NCBI GenBank assembly: GCA_037176705.1
Contig: CM073898.1
Span: 40,241,488 to 40,305,487, forward strand
From: Molossus alvarezi
Lineage: Eukaryota; Chordata; Mammalia; Chiroptera; Molossidae
Length of the DNA: 64,000 bases
Direction: 5' to 3'
Under the pieces are notes generated by a model that ran no database searches, was not told where the DNA came from, and worked only from the letters and a program-made list of their open reading frames with translations. Shown piece by piece: positions 24,203 to 36,416 of the stretch; positions within the stretch are counted from its first letter, which is position 1, and the number at the start of each line of letters is the position of its first letter. A program made the position numbers and the translations under genes.

Positions 24203-24964
24203 CATAAGAGGTATTTCCAAAGACAGAACTAAACAAGTTCAACATAGCAATAATTTATGGCTTAAAAAACGAGTAAAAACTTTCTGAGAGATTAAAAGTC
24301 TTCACTGCTTTTAGGCATAATTAATAGAAAAAGAACCCATCTTTAGACAAATCCTGGTGACATTTTTGAGTTTGAAAAGTAAAGTAAAATCTTATGCACT
24401 TACAGTCTTCCTCCATTTGCCACTCTGCGTCACTTAGTACCTGGTGGCAATGAAGCGGCATGGACAGAGCTGTTTTGGTGGTTGAAGTTTGATTCAAGTT
24501 ATATATTTGCAATCAAATGATAGCACATTATTAGGGACATGTACTAAGAAATAACTCCCAGATTTGACAAAATTCTGAAAACTCATAACTTTTGAAAACA
24601 CATGGCTCATAACTTCATGAAAAAGTTTAGTTAAAGCACTATAGCTTAACTAAATTAAAATTAAAATATCAAGAAAAGGGAGGCTCTAGTATAAAAGTAA
24701 TGTCCAATATTGGACCAAATTAAATATATGTAATTAAACTAATTTTATATTAAATATTGATACATAATATTATAAATATACTAAAATAATTCTTAAAAGA
24801 GAAGATATTAGTTAAAACAGATTTAATGATGATAATCAAGTTTTATAACCTAAACTAATTTGTCAAATATAATTGAATTAATTTATTTATTATATCTTAC
24901 ACTAAAAAAATATATTTTTGAATCTGAAAAGTATAGAGTTAAGCCCAATTGCATTTTTGAACTT
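24203..24964. other. Unrecognised, very AT-rich
   Basis: Nothing recognised. Confidence 0.35.
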
Positions 24965-24981
24965 AAAAGTGACCAATAATT

Positions 24982-25229
24982 GCCCTGGCCGGTTTGGCTC
25001 AGCTATTAGAGCATCAGCTGGGGTACCAGAGAGACCTGGGTTCAGCTCCCACTGAGGGCACGTACCTCAGTTGCAGTTTGTTCCTGGCCTCTGTTGGGGT
25101 CATGTGGGTGGCAGCCACTTGATGTCTCTCTCACATCAATGTATCTCTCTCTCTCTTCCTTCCTCTCTCCCTCCTGCTCTATCTGAAGATAAATGCAAAA
25201 AATAAATAAAGTCCTCAGGAGAGAAAAAA
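24982..25229 (+). mobile_element. VES-type SINE
   Basis: The head 'gccctggccggtttggctca' is well kept. A CT-rich middle and a 'cctcaggagag' A-tail follow. The target duplication aaaagtgaccaataat at 24965-24980 matches 25230-25245 at 15 of 16 bases. Confidence 0.93.
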
Positions 25230-25245
25230 AAAAGTAACCAATAAT

Positions 25246-25489
25246 CCAATTTAAACCATCATTACTTAAATTCTTATAGGTATGAAAGGAAAAAAGCACA
25301 TAGGACACATAATAAAGTAGTTGCTGAAAGAAATCTGTTAGACATAAAAGAAAAAATGAATAAGAACATACTAGCAAGCTTAATATTTTGTGTATTTTAG
25401 CAAATCAAGCCAAATTTTGAAAAAATTGTCGAATATATTAGTTATCTATATAACAAAATTATTCAGATCTCTCAGTGTTTATATGTATA

Positions 25490-25525
<36 letters not shown>

Positions 25526-26049
25526 GCATGATAACCTTTAAAGAAATAATGCACATTTCTCATTGAGGAATTGTTGTAATATCTGCCATCTTTACTTTTC
25601 ACAATGGTTACATCTAGAGAGTGGTAATGGGAAAGAGAAAGGAATATGTAATTACAATATTATATACTTCTATGATACTGGTTTTTAAAATGATTAGGTG
25701 TTGTTTTTGTAAAGCATTTTTAAAACTTATTCTTAAATATATTATCATACTTAGGTCAAAATATAAACTGTAAAACATTCCAAGAGGAAAAATATCACAA
25801 GCATAAAACTTTTGACACATAAACAACAGAAAATAAACTTTAGAGAAGATATCTCAACTCCTCAATAAAAAATTTTAAAAATGTCTATCTTAAATATCTC
25901 CAGTATCAGCAAAGAAATCAAAACGCTTTATAGACCAAAAATAAAGTGAAAATGAAGATAACACATTATAGGATATAGTCAGAACTAAGTTGTTTTTTTT
26001 TAGATTTACATATTTCTATATTGACAGAAAATTTTTGTTTGTTAATACT
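25246..26049. other. Unrecognised AT-rich sequence with a (TG)n repeat
   Basis: A TG dinucleotide run lies at 25492-25522. The rest is not recognised. Confidence 0.5.
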
Positions 26050-26266
26050 CAGCTGAGGATATTTTTCCATTTATTTTTGTTTTAGATAAAGTAGAAAGGA
26101 AAGAGAGAGAGAGAAACATCAATGTGAGAGAGACACACATCAATTGGTTGCCTCCTACACAAGGATCAAACCTGCAACCCAGGTACATGCCCTTGACTGG
26201 GAACCAAACCTATGATCCTTCGGTCCAAGGGCAACTCTCTAACTGCTGAGCCAAACTGGCCAAAGC
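26050..26266 (-). mobile_element. VES-type SINE
   Basis: The minus-strand tail is 'ctgaggatatttttcc' and the head ends 'gagccaaactggcc'. The flanking duplication is not clear. Confidence 0.88.
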
Positions 26267-26395
26267 AAGATAAAATTATTTTAACTCAAGAAGTTATGAT
26301 ACCAGGGAAACAAATTTATAAAGAGTAGAATAAAAATAATTGGCAAATATAAGAACATAAATTAAACTAGAAAACAGAAAATGCAGAATACATGA

Positions 26396-27004
26396 GTTAT
26401 ATTACTTTTCTAGGGCTACTATTACTAAGTAACACAAACAAATGACTTAAACACTAGAAATTTATTTTCTCACAGATCTGGAGGCTAGAAATCTCAAATT
26501 CTGGTGTTGGCCTGATTGATTACTTGTGAGGGCGATGAGGGAGCACCTGTTTCACGCCTCTCTTCTAGTTTTTGGCAATCTGCTGGCAATCCTTGGCATT
26601 CCTTAGTTTGTAGATGCATCACTCCAATCTCCATCTTCATCTGAACATGGATTCCCCCGTGTCTTCACATTGTCTTCCCTTTGTGCATGTGTATCTCCAA
26701 ATGTAGAGAAAGCACAGGGAGTATATTGTGATAACTATGCACGGCAACAGTGATGTACTAGAAAAATCACATCAGGGGGAATATTATGTAAAGTATATGA
26801 TTGTCTAACCACTAAGCTGTGCACTTGAAACCAATGCAAAACAAGATATAACAGTAATCATTTTGAATTAGGGCTCACTCTAATGACCTTATTTTAATTT
26901 GATTTCCTCTATAAAGACAGTTTCCAAATAATATCAATTTCTGAGTTATTGGGGGTGAGGATTTTAACAAATTTTTTGGGGGGAAACAATCCACAACATG
27001 AATG
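26396..27004 (+). mobile_element. MLT2-type (ERVL) LTR, interrupted
   Basis: 'acttttctagggctactatt', 'gaaatttattttctcacaga', 'ctggaggctagaaatctcaa', 'gtcttcacattgtcttccct' and, after an insertion, 'ctaatgaccttattttaatt' and 'gggggtgaggattttaacaa' follow the ERVL MLT2 LTR. It has no coding capacity. Confidence 0.75.
26711..26862 (+). mobile_element. Short LINE-1 3' tail nested in the MLT2 LTR
   Basis: 'gtatattgtgataactatgc', 'gattgtctaaccactaagct' and 'gtgcacttgaaaccaatgca' match the end of the 3' UTR of L1MA/L1MB-type elements. No target duplication was found. Confidence 0.6.
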
Positions 27005-27413
27005 TTCAACCCATAATATGAATGAATACAAGATCCAGTTACTTAGTGGATAAATTAATAGAGATGGTATGAATTAATTAATTAAAACACAAATTAAAAA
27101 ATAATAACCAAGAATGTAGCACAGATACAGTGATTATAAATATATGTGATATGATATGCAATATGTCTATATTTCTGTAAAAATTTTTTAAATGTAAAAA
27201 TAATTAAAACATTTAGAAATATTAGCTCAAATACGTATATTTAAACAAATGCAAAAAAACCCAGCAGAGTCAGCCATTGCATGATAATATAAAAGACATC
27301 ATCCCTTACCCTTAACATAAGACAATGTTTCAGACAGTGATCTGGAGAGTTATTTCTCATTATTTATCTCAGTTATTTTTATATCTCCACAAAATGTACA
27401 TTTGCTGTACATT
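27005..27413. other. Unrecognised AT-rich sequence
   Basis: Nothing recognised. Confidence 0.35.
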
Positions 27414-27429
27414 CCTATTAGTGCTATCT

Positions 27430-27626
27430 CTTTAAAAAACATTTTTTCCCTTACCCAAGGATATGTTTTTATTGATTTTAGAGAGAAAGAAAGAGAAAGA
27501 GAGGGAGAGAAACATTGATGTGAGAGAGAAACACCAACCAGCTGCATCCTGACCAGGATCAAACTCGAAACCTTTTGATGTATAGAATGACGCTCCCTCT
27601 AGCCAACTGAGCCACCCGGCTAGGGC
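27430..27626 (-). mobile_element. tRNA-derived SINE, variant head
   Basis: The minus strand has a 'gccctagccgggtggctcag' head that differs from the main VES group. A GA-rich middle and a 'cttgggtaaggg' tail follow. An exact 16-bp duplication, cctattagtgctatct, lies at 27414-27429 and 27627-27642. Confidence 0.92.
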
Positions 27627-27869
27627 CCTATTAGTGCTATCTTTTAATATACTCAATGATTCACAGGAAGGTATGAGATATATGTAGATTAAAATTTTGT
27701 CTAAGGAACTTCTGATACAACAACCCCCACATACACACTATTTCTATTTTTAAAAATCTGGTGATTTACATTTCATATGCTCTGTTGCCAATTTAAAATG
27801 ATGGAAAACTTCTCAGTTCTTTTAAAAATTGCTCCACAGATTTAACAGTCAAAACCAAAAGAATTAATA

Positions 27870-28440
27870 ACAAGGGTAAAAACCGCACAACAGGAGAGAT
27901 CAATCTCAAACACAGATGCAAAAATCCTAAATAAAATATTACCCAAATTTTGCTTTATATTAAAAAATAAAAATGGTGCAATAAAGTAATTACATCTCTA
28001 TCAAATGGTCTTAATATATATAACAACAACATAATACCTTTTTATCTAAAAGGCATTTATAAAATTCACTGAGTATTCTCAGTAGAATAAGCTTATTAAA
28101 TATCAATCATATTTTTCTAGCACAAAAACAATCATAATATTAAATTGGGCATGTTAGAGGCATTGGCTTTAGTGTCAGGATCAGGGTAGGCACATTATTA
28201 ATTAAAAGAATATTATCTTTACAGGCAAGTACATTATGTGCTCATGTAATCTACACGATCTAGAAAATCTACACGATTAACTGAAAAACTAACATGGATT
28301 CTAAGAAAGCTTACTAAGTTAGATTATGCAAAATAAACACAAAATATTAAGATTTTTCTATATGTCAGTAATGATCAGTTAGAAATAAAATTAAAAATTT
28401 TAAATAAGTTTGATTAAATGTAACTAATTAAAAAATTAGA
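27870..28440 (+). mobile_element. Ancient LINE-1 ORF2 fragment
   Basis: 'cacagatgcaaaaatcctaa' corresponds to the DAKIL segment of ORF2. 'tcaggatcagggtaggca' and 'gttagattatgcaaaataaa' follow in RT order. The frame is destroyed. Confidence 0.65.
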
Positions 28441-29857
28441 ATAAACTGAAAAAAACATTGGGCCTACTTAACGTTTTTTATTCAATGGTGAATGATTTTT
28501 TTTTTTCCTAAATAGCATTTTGATTACTCTCTTTTTGACTGTTTATAAATAATCCCAGGAGTTTGGTATTAAATAAAACATGTTTATATAGTGGAATTCT
28601 GGGTAATACCATTTTGAGTGATAAAACTTATTTTGAAAATTTTAAATTTTCTAGAATAATTACAAGAATTGCTTAGGAAAATATAATTTTTAAATATTAA
28701 AAGCAAGAATTGTACTTGAATACCTTGGTCAAAAAGCAGGGACATTTTAAATTAAATTCCTGTAGAAACATAATAGGATGGAGATTTGTGGCAAAATCCT
28801 GACGTATGGATAGATTGTTCGTAGTAATTAATGGAAGTCCCAGAAATAGCAAAAGGATATTAGATATTTGTGTATGTGGGTAAGAAACAGGAATTACTAA
28901 AGACTGCTTTGCTTGGCCTGTCTCTGAGTCAGTTTAGGGTTGGAGATAACATTGTTTGAGAACACCCTTTCTCCATTGTTTGAGAACACCCGTTCTCCAC
29001 AGGGAAGGTACTTATAGTCCAGACAGATATGTGAACTTACAAGTACCTTGGTGTCCTCAGCGGATTCTGGAAAGAAGAGAACCACATATTGGAACCTTTA
29101 TAAGAACTGCAGAGAGGAAATTTTTCGTGTCATTTTTTTTTCTTCCTTTTTCTTATTTCATAGTATCTAGTTCAGGTTCTAGTTAAGGAAATGTTTTAAA
29201 TCTCTAACTAGAAAAACTTGAGAGGCTTTTTTTTTCTTTTCTTTTTTTCAGAATTATGCCATGGTTGACTGAGAAATCAGAGAAATACTGCTTCTCAGTT
29301 GGTATTACGAGAAGTTAAAACTGATTACTGAGTTGTCGAGGAATCAACTTTATAGTGAGAACTCCAATTATGTCATAGTTGAAAACACATTTTACTGAAT
29401 TGAAAAACAGTGTATATTTGTTCTTCCACTTATTTTTTCCTAAAATTTCACTCATCTGATCTAAAATTAACTTCTTCAAAGTAGGTTAAAATTTTCCAGG
29501 AAAAATATAAAATATGTCTCTGAAATATGGAGTTAAAATAATTTAACATTTTTGAGGCCAATAATTATGTATGAAAAATTTCTTATGGGATGGTCAGCAA
29601 GCAAGGACTTGGTCCAGTTTCATATTCAGAGGAGGGGCTCAAATGAGATGGGTAGAAAATAGCAATTTGGCTGATCTTTATGAAGAAGGGGATTATAAAA
29701 GTAGGTTGCCATGATTATTTTTTCCTTTCTAGCATGGAAACATTTTCAAGAAAATAAAAATTATACAGATATGATTATTTTCTTGCAGTGGCATTCATTT
29801 AGTAGCACTTAATTTGCTGTTAGGTCTTAATTTGATAATAAAGAATGACCAATTGAT
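28441..29857. other. Unrecognised sequence
   Basis: Apart from a 24-bp tandem duplication at 28951-28998, nothing is recognised. Confidence 0.35.
28951..28998 (+). repeat. Two-copy 24-bp tandem duplication
   Basis: Both copies begin 'attgtttgagaacaccc' and differ at one base. Confidence 0.95.
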
Positions 29858-30125
29858 GCCCTGGCTGGTGTGGTTCACTGGTTGGAGTGTCAGGCAACAG
29901 ACCAAAGGGTCTCAGGTTCAATTCCCAGTCAAGGGCACATACCTGGGTTGCAGGTTTGCAATCTAGTCCCAGTCAGAGTTCATGCGGGAGGCAACCAATT
30001 GACGTGTGTCTCTCTCACATTGATGTTTCTCTCTCTTGTTATCTTTCGCTCTCCTCCTCCCTCCCTCCTTTATACTTCCTAAAAATCAATGGAAAAAAAT
30101 ATCCTTGGGTGAGGAATAAAAAAAA
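29858..30125 (+). mobile_element. VES-type SINE, older copy
   Basis: The head is 'gccctggctggtgtggttca', the B box region 'ggttcaattcccagtcaagg', and the tail 'atccttgggtgaggaa'. I could not define the target duplication. Confidence 0.88.
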
Positions 30126-30203
30126 TGTTCTTAACTTCATTATTACAAGTAAAAGTGATACCAAGAGACTATCTAATACTATATTTTAGTGTCAGAGACT
30201 ATA

Positions 30204-30327
30204 CAGGGTGTGGCAAAAGTAGGATTACAGCTATGAGTATGTGAAACAGAGTTTATTCTTGTATTATTTATTCATTATTGTTTATTTTCCATATGAACAA
30301 CTGTAAATCTACTTTTGCCACACCGTG
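30204..30327 (+). mobile_element. Nonautonomous mariner-type element
   Basis: It is 124 bp long with terminal inverted repeats of about 27 bp (cagggtgtggcaaaagtagg at the left, its near complement at the right). TA dinucleotides flank it at 30202-30203 and 30328-30329. It has no transposase; mobilisation by a mariner transposase in trans is inferred. Confidence 0.92.
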
Positions 30328-30879
30328 TATTTTACTTCTCCGCCTTTTAACATTTCCATATGATTACTAGTCTTGAAAGTTTAGAGACATTCATAATTCA
30401 AGGAAAGGATGAATAAGATATAAAATATAACTAGAATAATAAGTCATAGGCTAATAAGGATAAAAGATAATAGATAATAATAATCTACATATAATAATTT
30501 TATAATAATATAATAATTATATATACCCCACTTTTTCTAAAATGATCTCCAATTTTGACTAAAGGATATAAGAAGTTTCCAACATTAACCTTTAAAAACA
30601 AATCTATTATTTTTTAGCTTTACATTAAACTCATAAATTAAAATAAGTGTGATTTTAGTAGGACCATGAAATTTACTAAAGGATCGCTTTAAATAAAAAG
30701 ATTACCTGGAGAACTTAAAATGTAAAGAACGTTCATTGAGTCAATCTATTACTTACCTACGACATGTGAACTTAAATAGATTCAACAGAGTTCTAGGGTT
30801 TCTCTGCAGAGTCTCAGAGTCCAGCATGAGACTAGAAGAAAGACGAGGCAAGAACATTACGTTTCTAAACTAAGGATAT

Positions 30880-31100
30880 TTTTTATTGAGATATTGTATT
30901 AGTTTCAGGTATACATCGTAATAATTTGGTATTTGTATATATTGTGAAATGATGACCGCAACAATTCTAGTTAATATCTGTCACCACACAGTTACAAGTG
31001 TTTGTGTCATAAGAACTTTTAAGATTTATTAGCTACCCTCCAATATAGAATGCAGTGTTATTAACCATAGTCATCATGCTTTACATTACATCCCTGTGAC
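30880..31100 (-). mobile_element. Ancient LINE-1 3' UTR, antisense
   Basis: 'gtaataatttggtatttgta', 'gaaatgatgaccgcaacaat' and 'catgctttacattacatccc' match the antisense 3' UTR of L1MA/L1MB-type elements. Confidence 0.8.
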
Positions 31101-32462
31101 TTACTTTAAACTGAGTTTTATGGGTCCATTTAATCAGTGGGAATATTTCAGGTTTGTAAATATTTGTATTGTATGCCTTAGGGAGTTACATAGTGTAGGA
31201 AACATTCTTCAGGGAACCATCTTAGATAAATCTATAGATTACAGGTTCATTTACCAATAAAGAATCAAAACCAGGACCATTCTGCTAGAGATATTTTTGT
31301 AAATAAGGAATTTCTTCTGAACAAATATAATTAGTCAATTAGGAAGTCGGTTATCAGTATGCGTACAAGGCAATCAAATTGAATCAATTCGATTCCTTCC
31401 TTCTCTGAGGCAATCCACCAGCTTTGTGGAGGCAAATGAATCACAGGCAACTGCTTTGATTTATTTCTCCCAAGCTTTTATCTTGTTTCAGACATATTAA
31501 AATAGTTTTAAAGCTTTCTTTGTTTCTGTTTTATAATAGAAAAACTTAGACATATAAATTTACTGTGTTTAAATAAGTTAGATAATTTTATGTTCATTGC
31601 ATACATTGCTTAGTCACTTTTTTAGAATGCAGATGGAGAAAAATAAGTATACAAAAAGAGATCTATTCATTGCTGAGTCAACAGACTTTAACACACAAAA
31701 CTCACCACCTATGTTTATAGTGCAAATTACTTTTGATATAAAAATTAATGTCTAATAATTTTTGACCAGCAAATATGGGCATTATTTAACTCCTGTTCTC
31801 AACTGTATTCTTTGCTTTCCAGGCAAATACAATTTTGAAAAAAAACAAAACATTAAAGTTTGTTTTCCTAAATAAACTTTTAATTTTTTATTGATCTGAT
31901 TATTCCAACTTAAATAAATTTACAGTATACTCACTAACACGAGATGGGAAGGAAGAAATCTTTGAAATCTTATTGAGATCACACCCATTTTATTCATATT
32001 TGATACATACATAAAGAACTCTATACACTAAGAATTCTTTGAAATAACTCTGATTTTTTACTTTATTTTTATAGTATTGTTGGACAAATGCTACTAGGCA
32101 CAAAGAAACTAGATTTGAGAAATACAATTAGAGTCTGCCATTGACTCTCTTATTTACATAATCACCTCCTGAAGTATCTTCTCTCCCCATAAACCTTTGT
32201 CTGATCAATATCTATTTAAAACTGTGGCTATTTTCTTACATTTACAATTTATCCTTTATCAACTCTCTAAGACAAGTATCTTTATTCTTTAAAATTGGTA
32301 AATATTGGAACCCTCTTCTGTTTTCTACTTTGTACTTTTCAAGGAAGTTTTAACAAGGTATTTTGGCTTTTTTTTTTTTTTTTTGACTAGGTGAAAATTA
32401 ACTTCTGCTTTCTGTCTTTAATTTTTTTTCTATTCAGACATTTACCTTTCTGAATTTCTATA
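31101..32462. other. Unrecognised AT-rich sequence
   Basis: No coding or repeat feature that I can name. Confidence 0.35.
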
Positions 32463-32475
32463 ATCAACATATTTT

Positions 32476-32998
32476 CTTTTATTTTAATTTGTTTTTATTG
32501 TTGAAAGTATTACAGATGTTCCCCCTTCTTTTCCCCAATTGACTCCCTGCACCCCACTTCTCACCCCCACTCCCCTCCAGCCTTCGCTATACTATTGTCT
32601 GTGTCATGGGTTATGCATACATGCATATAAGTTCTTTGGTTAGTCTCTTCCTGCCCTCTCTTTCCTGCTGAGATTTATCAGTCTATTCCTTGTGTTCGTG
32701 TCTCTGGATCTATTTTGTTTATCAGTTTATTTTGTTCATTATATTCCACATATAAGTGAGATCATGTGATACTTGTCTTTCTCTGATTGGCTTATTTTAC
32801 TTAGTATAATACTCTCCAGAACCCTCCATGTTGTCTCAAAGGGTAAGAGATCCTTTTTTTTTTTTTTTATTTACAGTTGCCTAGTATTCCATTGCGCAAC
32901 TGTACCACAGCTTTTTTTACCCACTCATCTATGATGGGCACTTGGGCTGTTCCAGATCCTAGCTATTGCAAATAGTGCTGCTATAAACATAGGGATGC
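32476..32998 (-). mobile_element. 5'-truncated LINE-1
   Basis: On the minus strand this is the end of ORF2, the 3' UTR and an A-rich tail, related to the full-length copy at 45-51 kb. An exact 13-bp duplication, atcaacatatttt, lies at 32463-32475 and 32999-33011. A T-run at 32853-32868 is an expanded internal A-run. Confidence 0.93.
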
Positions 32999-33194
32999 AT
33001 CAACATATTTTAAATGACCTCAAAATGTTGACAGCAGAAATATAACTATATGATTGTCTTCAAAATTCAACACTGTGATAAAAGACGCCTGTCAATGTAC
33101 CTCACGCTCTCAGAAGAAATATAGACCAAGACACTATTATCTGAAGCAAGTTAGGATTGAAAACATGTGGTTTTTTTTTCATCAAAAAAGAATA

Positions 33195-33310
33195 TTATGG
33201 ATGGAAAGGACCTCAGGGATGATATAACCAAATTCTCTAATCATGGGAAATAGAAAATAGAGGCTCAGAAAGATTTTAAAGGTTGGACAATGTAATTCTC
33301 TAGCGCCCCA
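33195..33310 (+). mobile_element. Possible MIR-family fragment
   Basis: 'gatggaaaggacctcaggga' with 'aaatagaggctcagaaagat' resembles a MIR-related core. Confidence 0.4.
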
Positions 33311-34157
33311 TCCTGAAACCGCTGCTCTGTGTTGTCAAAACATTGAGTAAGCAGGTCGCCATGGTTGAGACAGATACCTTAATTGTCTTCTTAGTTTAAA
33401 TAGATGCAGACATTCTCAGGGAAACTAGGGTTATTTCCAATAATCTTTCATTAGCTGCTGCCTCTGCAGATCCAAGTTAGTTTCACATTATGGCATTTCC
33501 CAGGCTTAACGCCAATATCAGAAAAATAAAGCAATATTTTCATAATATGTAACAGTGAATGACAAAATAACAAAGATGGTTTGAGAAGAGTAAGTACCTA
33601 CATACAGAGAAGCAATGGCATGAAATACATTACACTTGAGTTTTTTTTCCCTATAGTGCATTTCAAGCAACTACTTTGTAGAGTGGCATTTTGTTTTTTC
33701 TTTCTTAAGAAAATGGCAATACAATTCTGAATAGCTACCGAAAGGGTCATGCCACAGTAGGAATGTTATTGGAGAGTTTATTTTTCATCCAATCAAGAGT
33801 AATAATTCTACATAATTATCAATGTTATTGCACAGATATAGCACTATATAAGAAGAATTCAGACATTTTATTCAAAGCAAACATCTGGGGTTCTTTGAAT
33901 TCTGAGGTTGGGGGAGTTGTTAATGCCAGATGACAGTAACAATACTAAAAATAACTCATTGTACTTAAAATTTTTTCTTCTCTTTTTCAACATATATAGG
34001 GATAGATCATAAGAATTAATACTGTTACCAAGGTAACACTATCAATAAATCAAAATTTCAAAGAAGTATTGGCAATAAAAATAAGCGTATATGCAAAAGT
34101 ACAATAGGAAAAGAAGCCCTCTGCAACTAAGTTTGGAGATCACGTGGTTTACCTCAT
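33311..34157. other. Unrecognised sequence
   Basis: Nothing that I can support. Confidence 0.35.
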
Positions 34158-34174
34158 GAAAAATAGCTATTCAC

Positions 34175-34427
34175 AGCCCTGGCCAGTTTGGCTCAGCAGT
34201 TAGAGTATGAACCTGCAGACCAGAGAGTCTGGGTTTGGTTCCTGCTAAGGGCACATAACTCAGTTGCGGTTCGTTCCTGAACCTAGTTGGGGTTATGTGG
34301 GTAGCAACCAGTCGATGTGTCCCTCTCACATCGATGTTTCTATCTCTCTCTTCCTCCCTCTCTCCCTCCCACTCTATCTGAAGATAAATGCAAAAATATC
34401 CTTTGGTAAGGATTAAAAAACAAAAAA
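34175..34427 (+). mobile_element. VES-type SINE
   Basis: The head is 'gccctggccagtttggctca'. A CT-rich middle, 'tcctttggtaaggatt' and an A-rich tail follow. An exact 17-bp duplication, gaaaaatagctattcac, lies at 34158-34174 and 34428-34444. Confidence 0.95.
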
Positions 34428-34444
34428 GAAAAATAGCTATTCAC

Positions 34445-35890
34445 TAATTTGGGAAGTATAAAATCTTTATAAAGCATATGTAACTATACACTCTATGAAA
34501 CTAAACTAATAACTGATTGGTCCTTTTTAATTTTCACATATTTGTATCTTAATATTTCTCCTAAATCATAAACAAAGAAGTGTTATACAATTTTATTCAA
34601 AAGACACTGTTCTCTCAAGGAAAGAGTAATTTAGTTTCCTTAAATTAGTTGCTCTGCTCTGAAACTACTGTCCTAAAGAAAACAGCTGCGGGACCACATA
34701 ACCCTTGTAAGTAGATCCTTGTTGTCCCCATTTCTTTCCATGATTTCATCATGGGAATTCATTTCACAGCTGTAATATGAAGTACATATACATGCAAAGA
34801 GCACTACATTTGCTATTATTTCTTCTACTCTGCATGAAAAAGTTATTTTCTCCTTTTATAACTAATATAAGTACTTTTACGAACTGTAAAATAAAAGTGT
34901 GACAATAATTTGGAGAGCTTCAGTATGATTTCCATGGCTACATAAAAAACACTTTATTGGTGTATATTTACCATAATCTAGAAAAATGCAGTTGCTTTTT
35001 GTTTATTTTTTATTATTATGCCCAATATTTATTTGACTTGAATTCCAAAGTACTATAATCTTAATGTTTAGTAGAATGTGGTTTAACAAATCCATGTACC
35101 ATATCCTTTTTGGTAATTTACAATCAATTAAATCTTTCTCCTCACTCCCTCCCTCCCTCCCTTCCTCCCTCTTCTTCTCTTTACCCCTCCCTTCCTCCTC
35201 CTCCCACTTTCATAAGAGTTGAATTGTGCAATGTCAGCAAAAGTCAGGCATTAAATGCTTGGTTCCTGCAACTGATGTCTTGAAAATCTGGTAACTGTTT
35301 TTCCATTATTGATCTGGTCTGTTTATTACAGAAACATTTAGCAGATGTGAAAGAAAAATCTCTTTTCTGCTTTGAGATCATCTCCAGTCTCCTCTTCTTT
35401 TCACTTACATTTTCAGAGATGTATGCATATAGCTTTGAAGAAAAAGAAAAGAGCACCTCAATTAGTGTAGAACCAATGACATCTTACTGTTATCAGTGCC
35501 TCAGGAGCTGAGTGACCAGTCTTGTTCTCTAAGCCAAGTTAGGAAAAGAGCAAGAATAAAAGCTTATTGTTTCAACTTTATTATGTTGGATATGTCAAGA
35601 ATTCAAGCTTGAAGAATATTTTCTTATTCAGGACCACGTGTTTGGAGTGGGAAAGGCCTTCATGCAATGCATATAATAAACTAACTGGCCTCAAAGGATT
35701 ACGTGTCTTCTAGCACCTAGGATACTAAAAAAAATAAAAGGCACCCCAATGCAAAGTTAAGATGCATGTAATGTGAACATGGAGAAGAACAGATTCTGAA
35801 GCCAGAATGGCTGGACATTGAAGGAAAGAAGAGATGTGAGTATATCCAGTTATTTCCTGGTGGGGAGAGAGAGAACAGAGAGGTCTACAG
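34445..35890. other. Unrecognised sequence with a CCCT tract
   Basis: A pyrimidine tract of CCCT/CTTC units lies at 35133-35209. The remainder is not recognised. Confidence 0.4.
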
Positions 35891-36062
35891 CAGTGGTTCT
35901 CAAATATTGTTACCCATTAGCATCACCTGAAAAGCTTTAAAATAATATCTATTTGCAAGTCCTATACCAGAGCAATGACCAGTTTCTGGAGTGAGAGTCC
36001 CTAGTATTCGTTTTTTTTAAAAATCTACCTAAGTGATTGCAGTATGCAGCAGAAGCTAAAGC
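35891..36062 (+). mobile_element. MER5A hAT element
   Basis: The terminal sequence cagtggttctcaa lies at 35891-35903. 'cattagcatcacctgaaaag', 'gtgagagtccctagtattc' and 'aagtgattgcagtatgcagc' follow the MER5A consensus. The right terminus is lost. Confidence 0.85.
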
Positions 36063-36196
36063 CAGCTATGAGACCACTCTCCAAATGTGTTATCACACTA
36101 ATTCGGGGGATAAATGTACACTTTTGTCAGTAAATTTGACATCACTTATTAGTGCACTTTATTTGGTTGGTTTTGCTGTGTTTCTGCAAGCAATTT

Positions 36197-36403
36197 GTTT
36201 TCTTTATTAATTTTTATAGAGAGAAGAAGGGAGAGGGAGGGAGAGAGAGAAACATCCATGAGAGAGAACATCAATTGGCTGCCTCTTGCATGCCCCCACT
36301 GGGGATTGGGCCCACAACCTGGGCATGTGCTCTGACCAGGAATCAAACCAGCGACCTCATGCTGCACGGGTCAATGCTCAACAACTGAGCCACATCAGCT
36401 GTG
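36197..36403 (-). mobile_element. tRNA-derived SINE, variant B
   Basis: In this group the middle reads, on the plus strand, 'ctggggattgggcccacaac'. The head ends 'ctgagccacatcagc'. An exact 13-bp duplication, ctgcaagcaattt, lies at 36184-36196 and 36404-36416. Confidence 0.93.
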
Positions 36404-36416
36404 CTGCAAGCAATTT

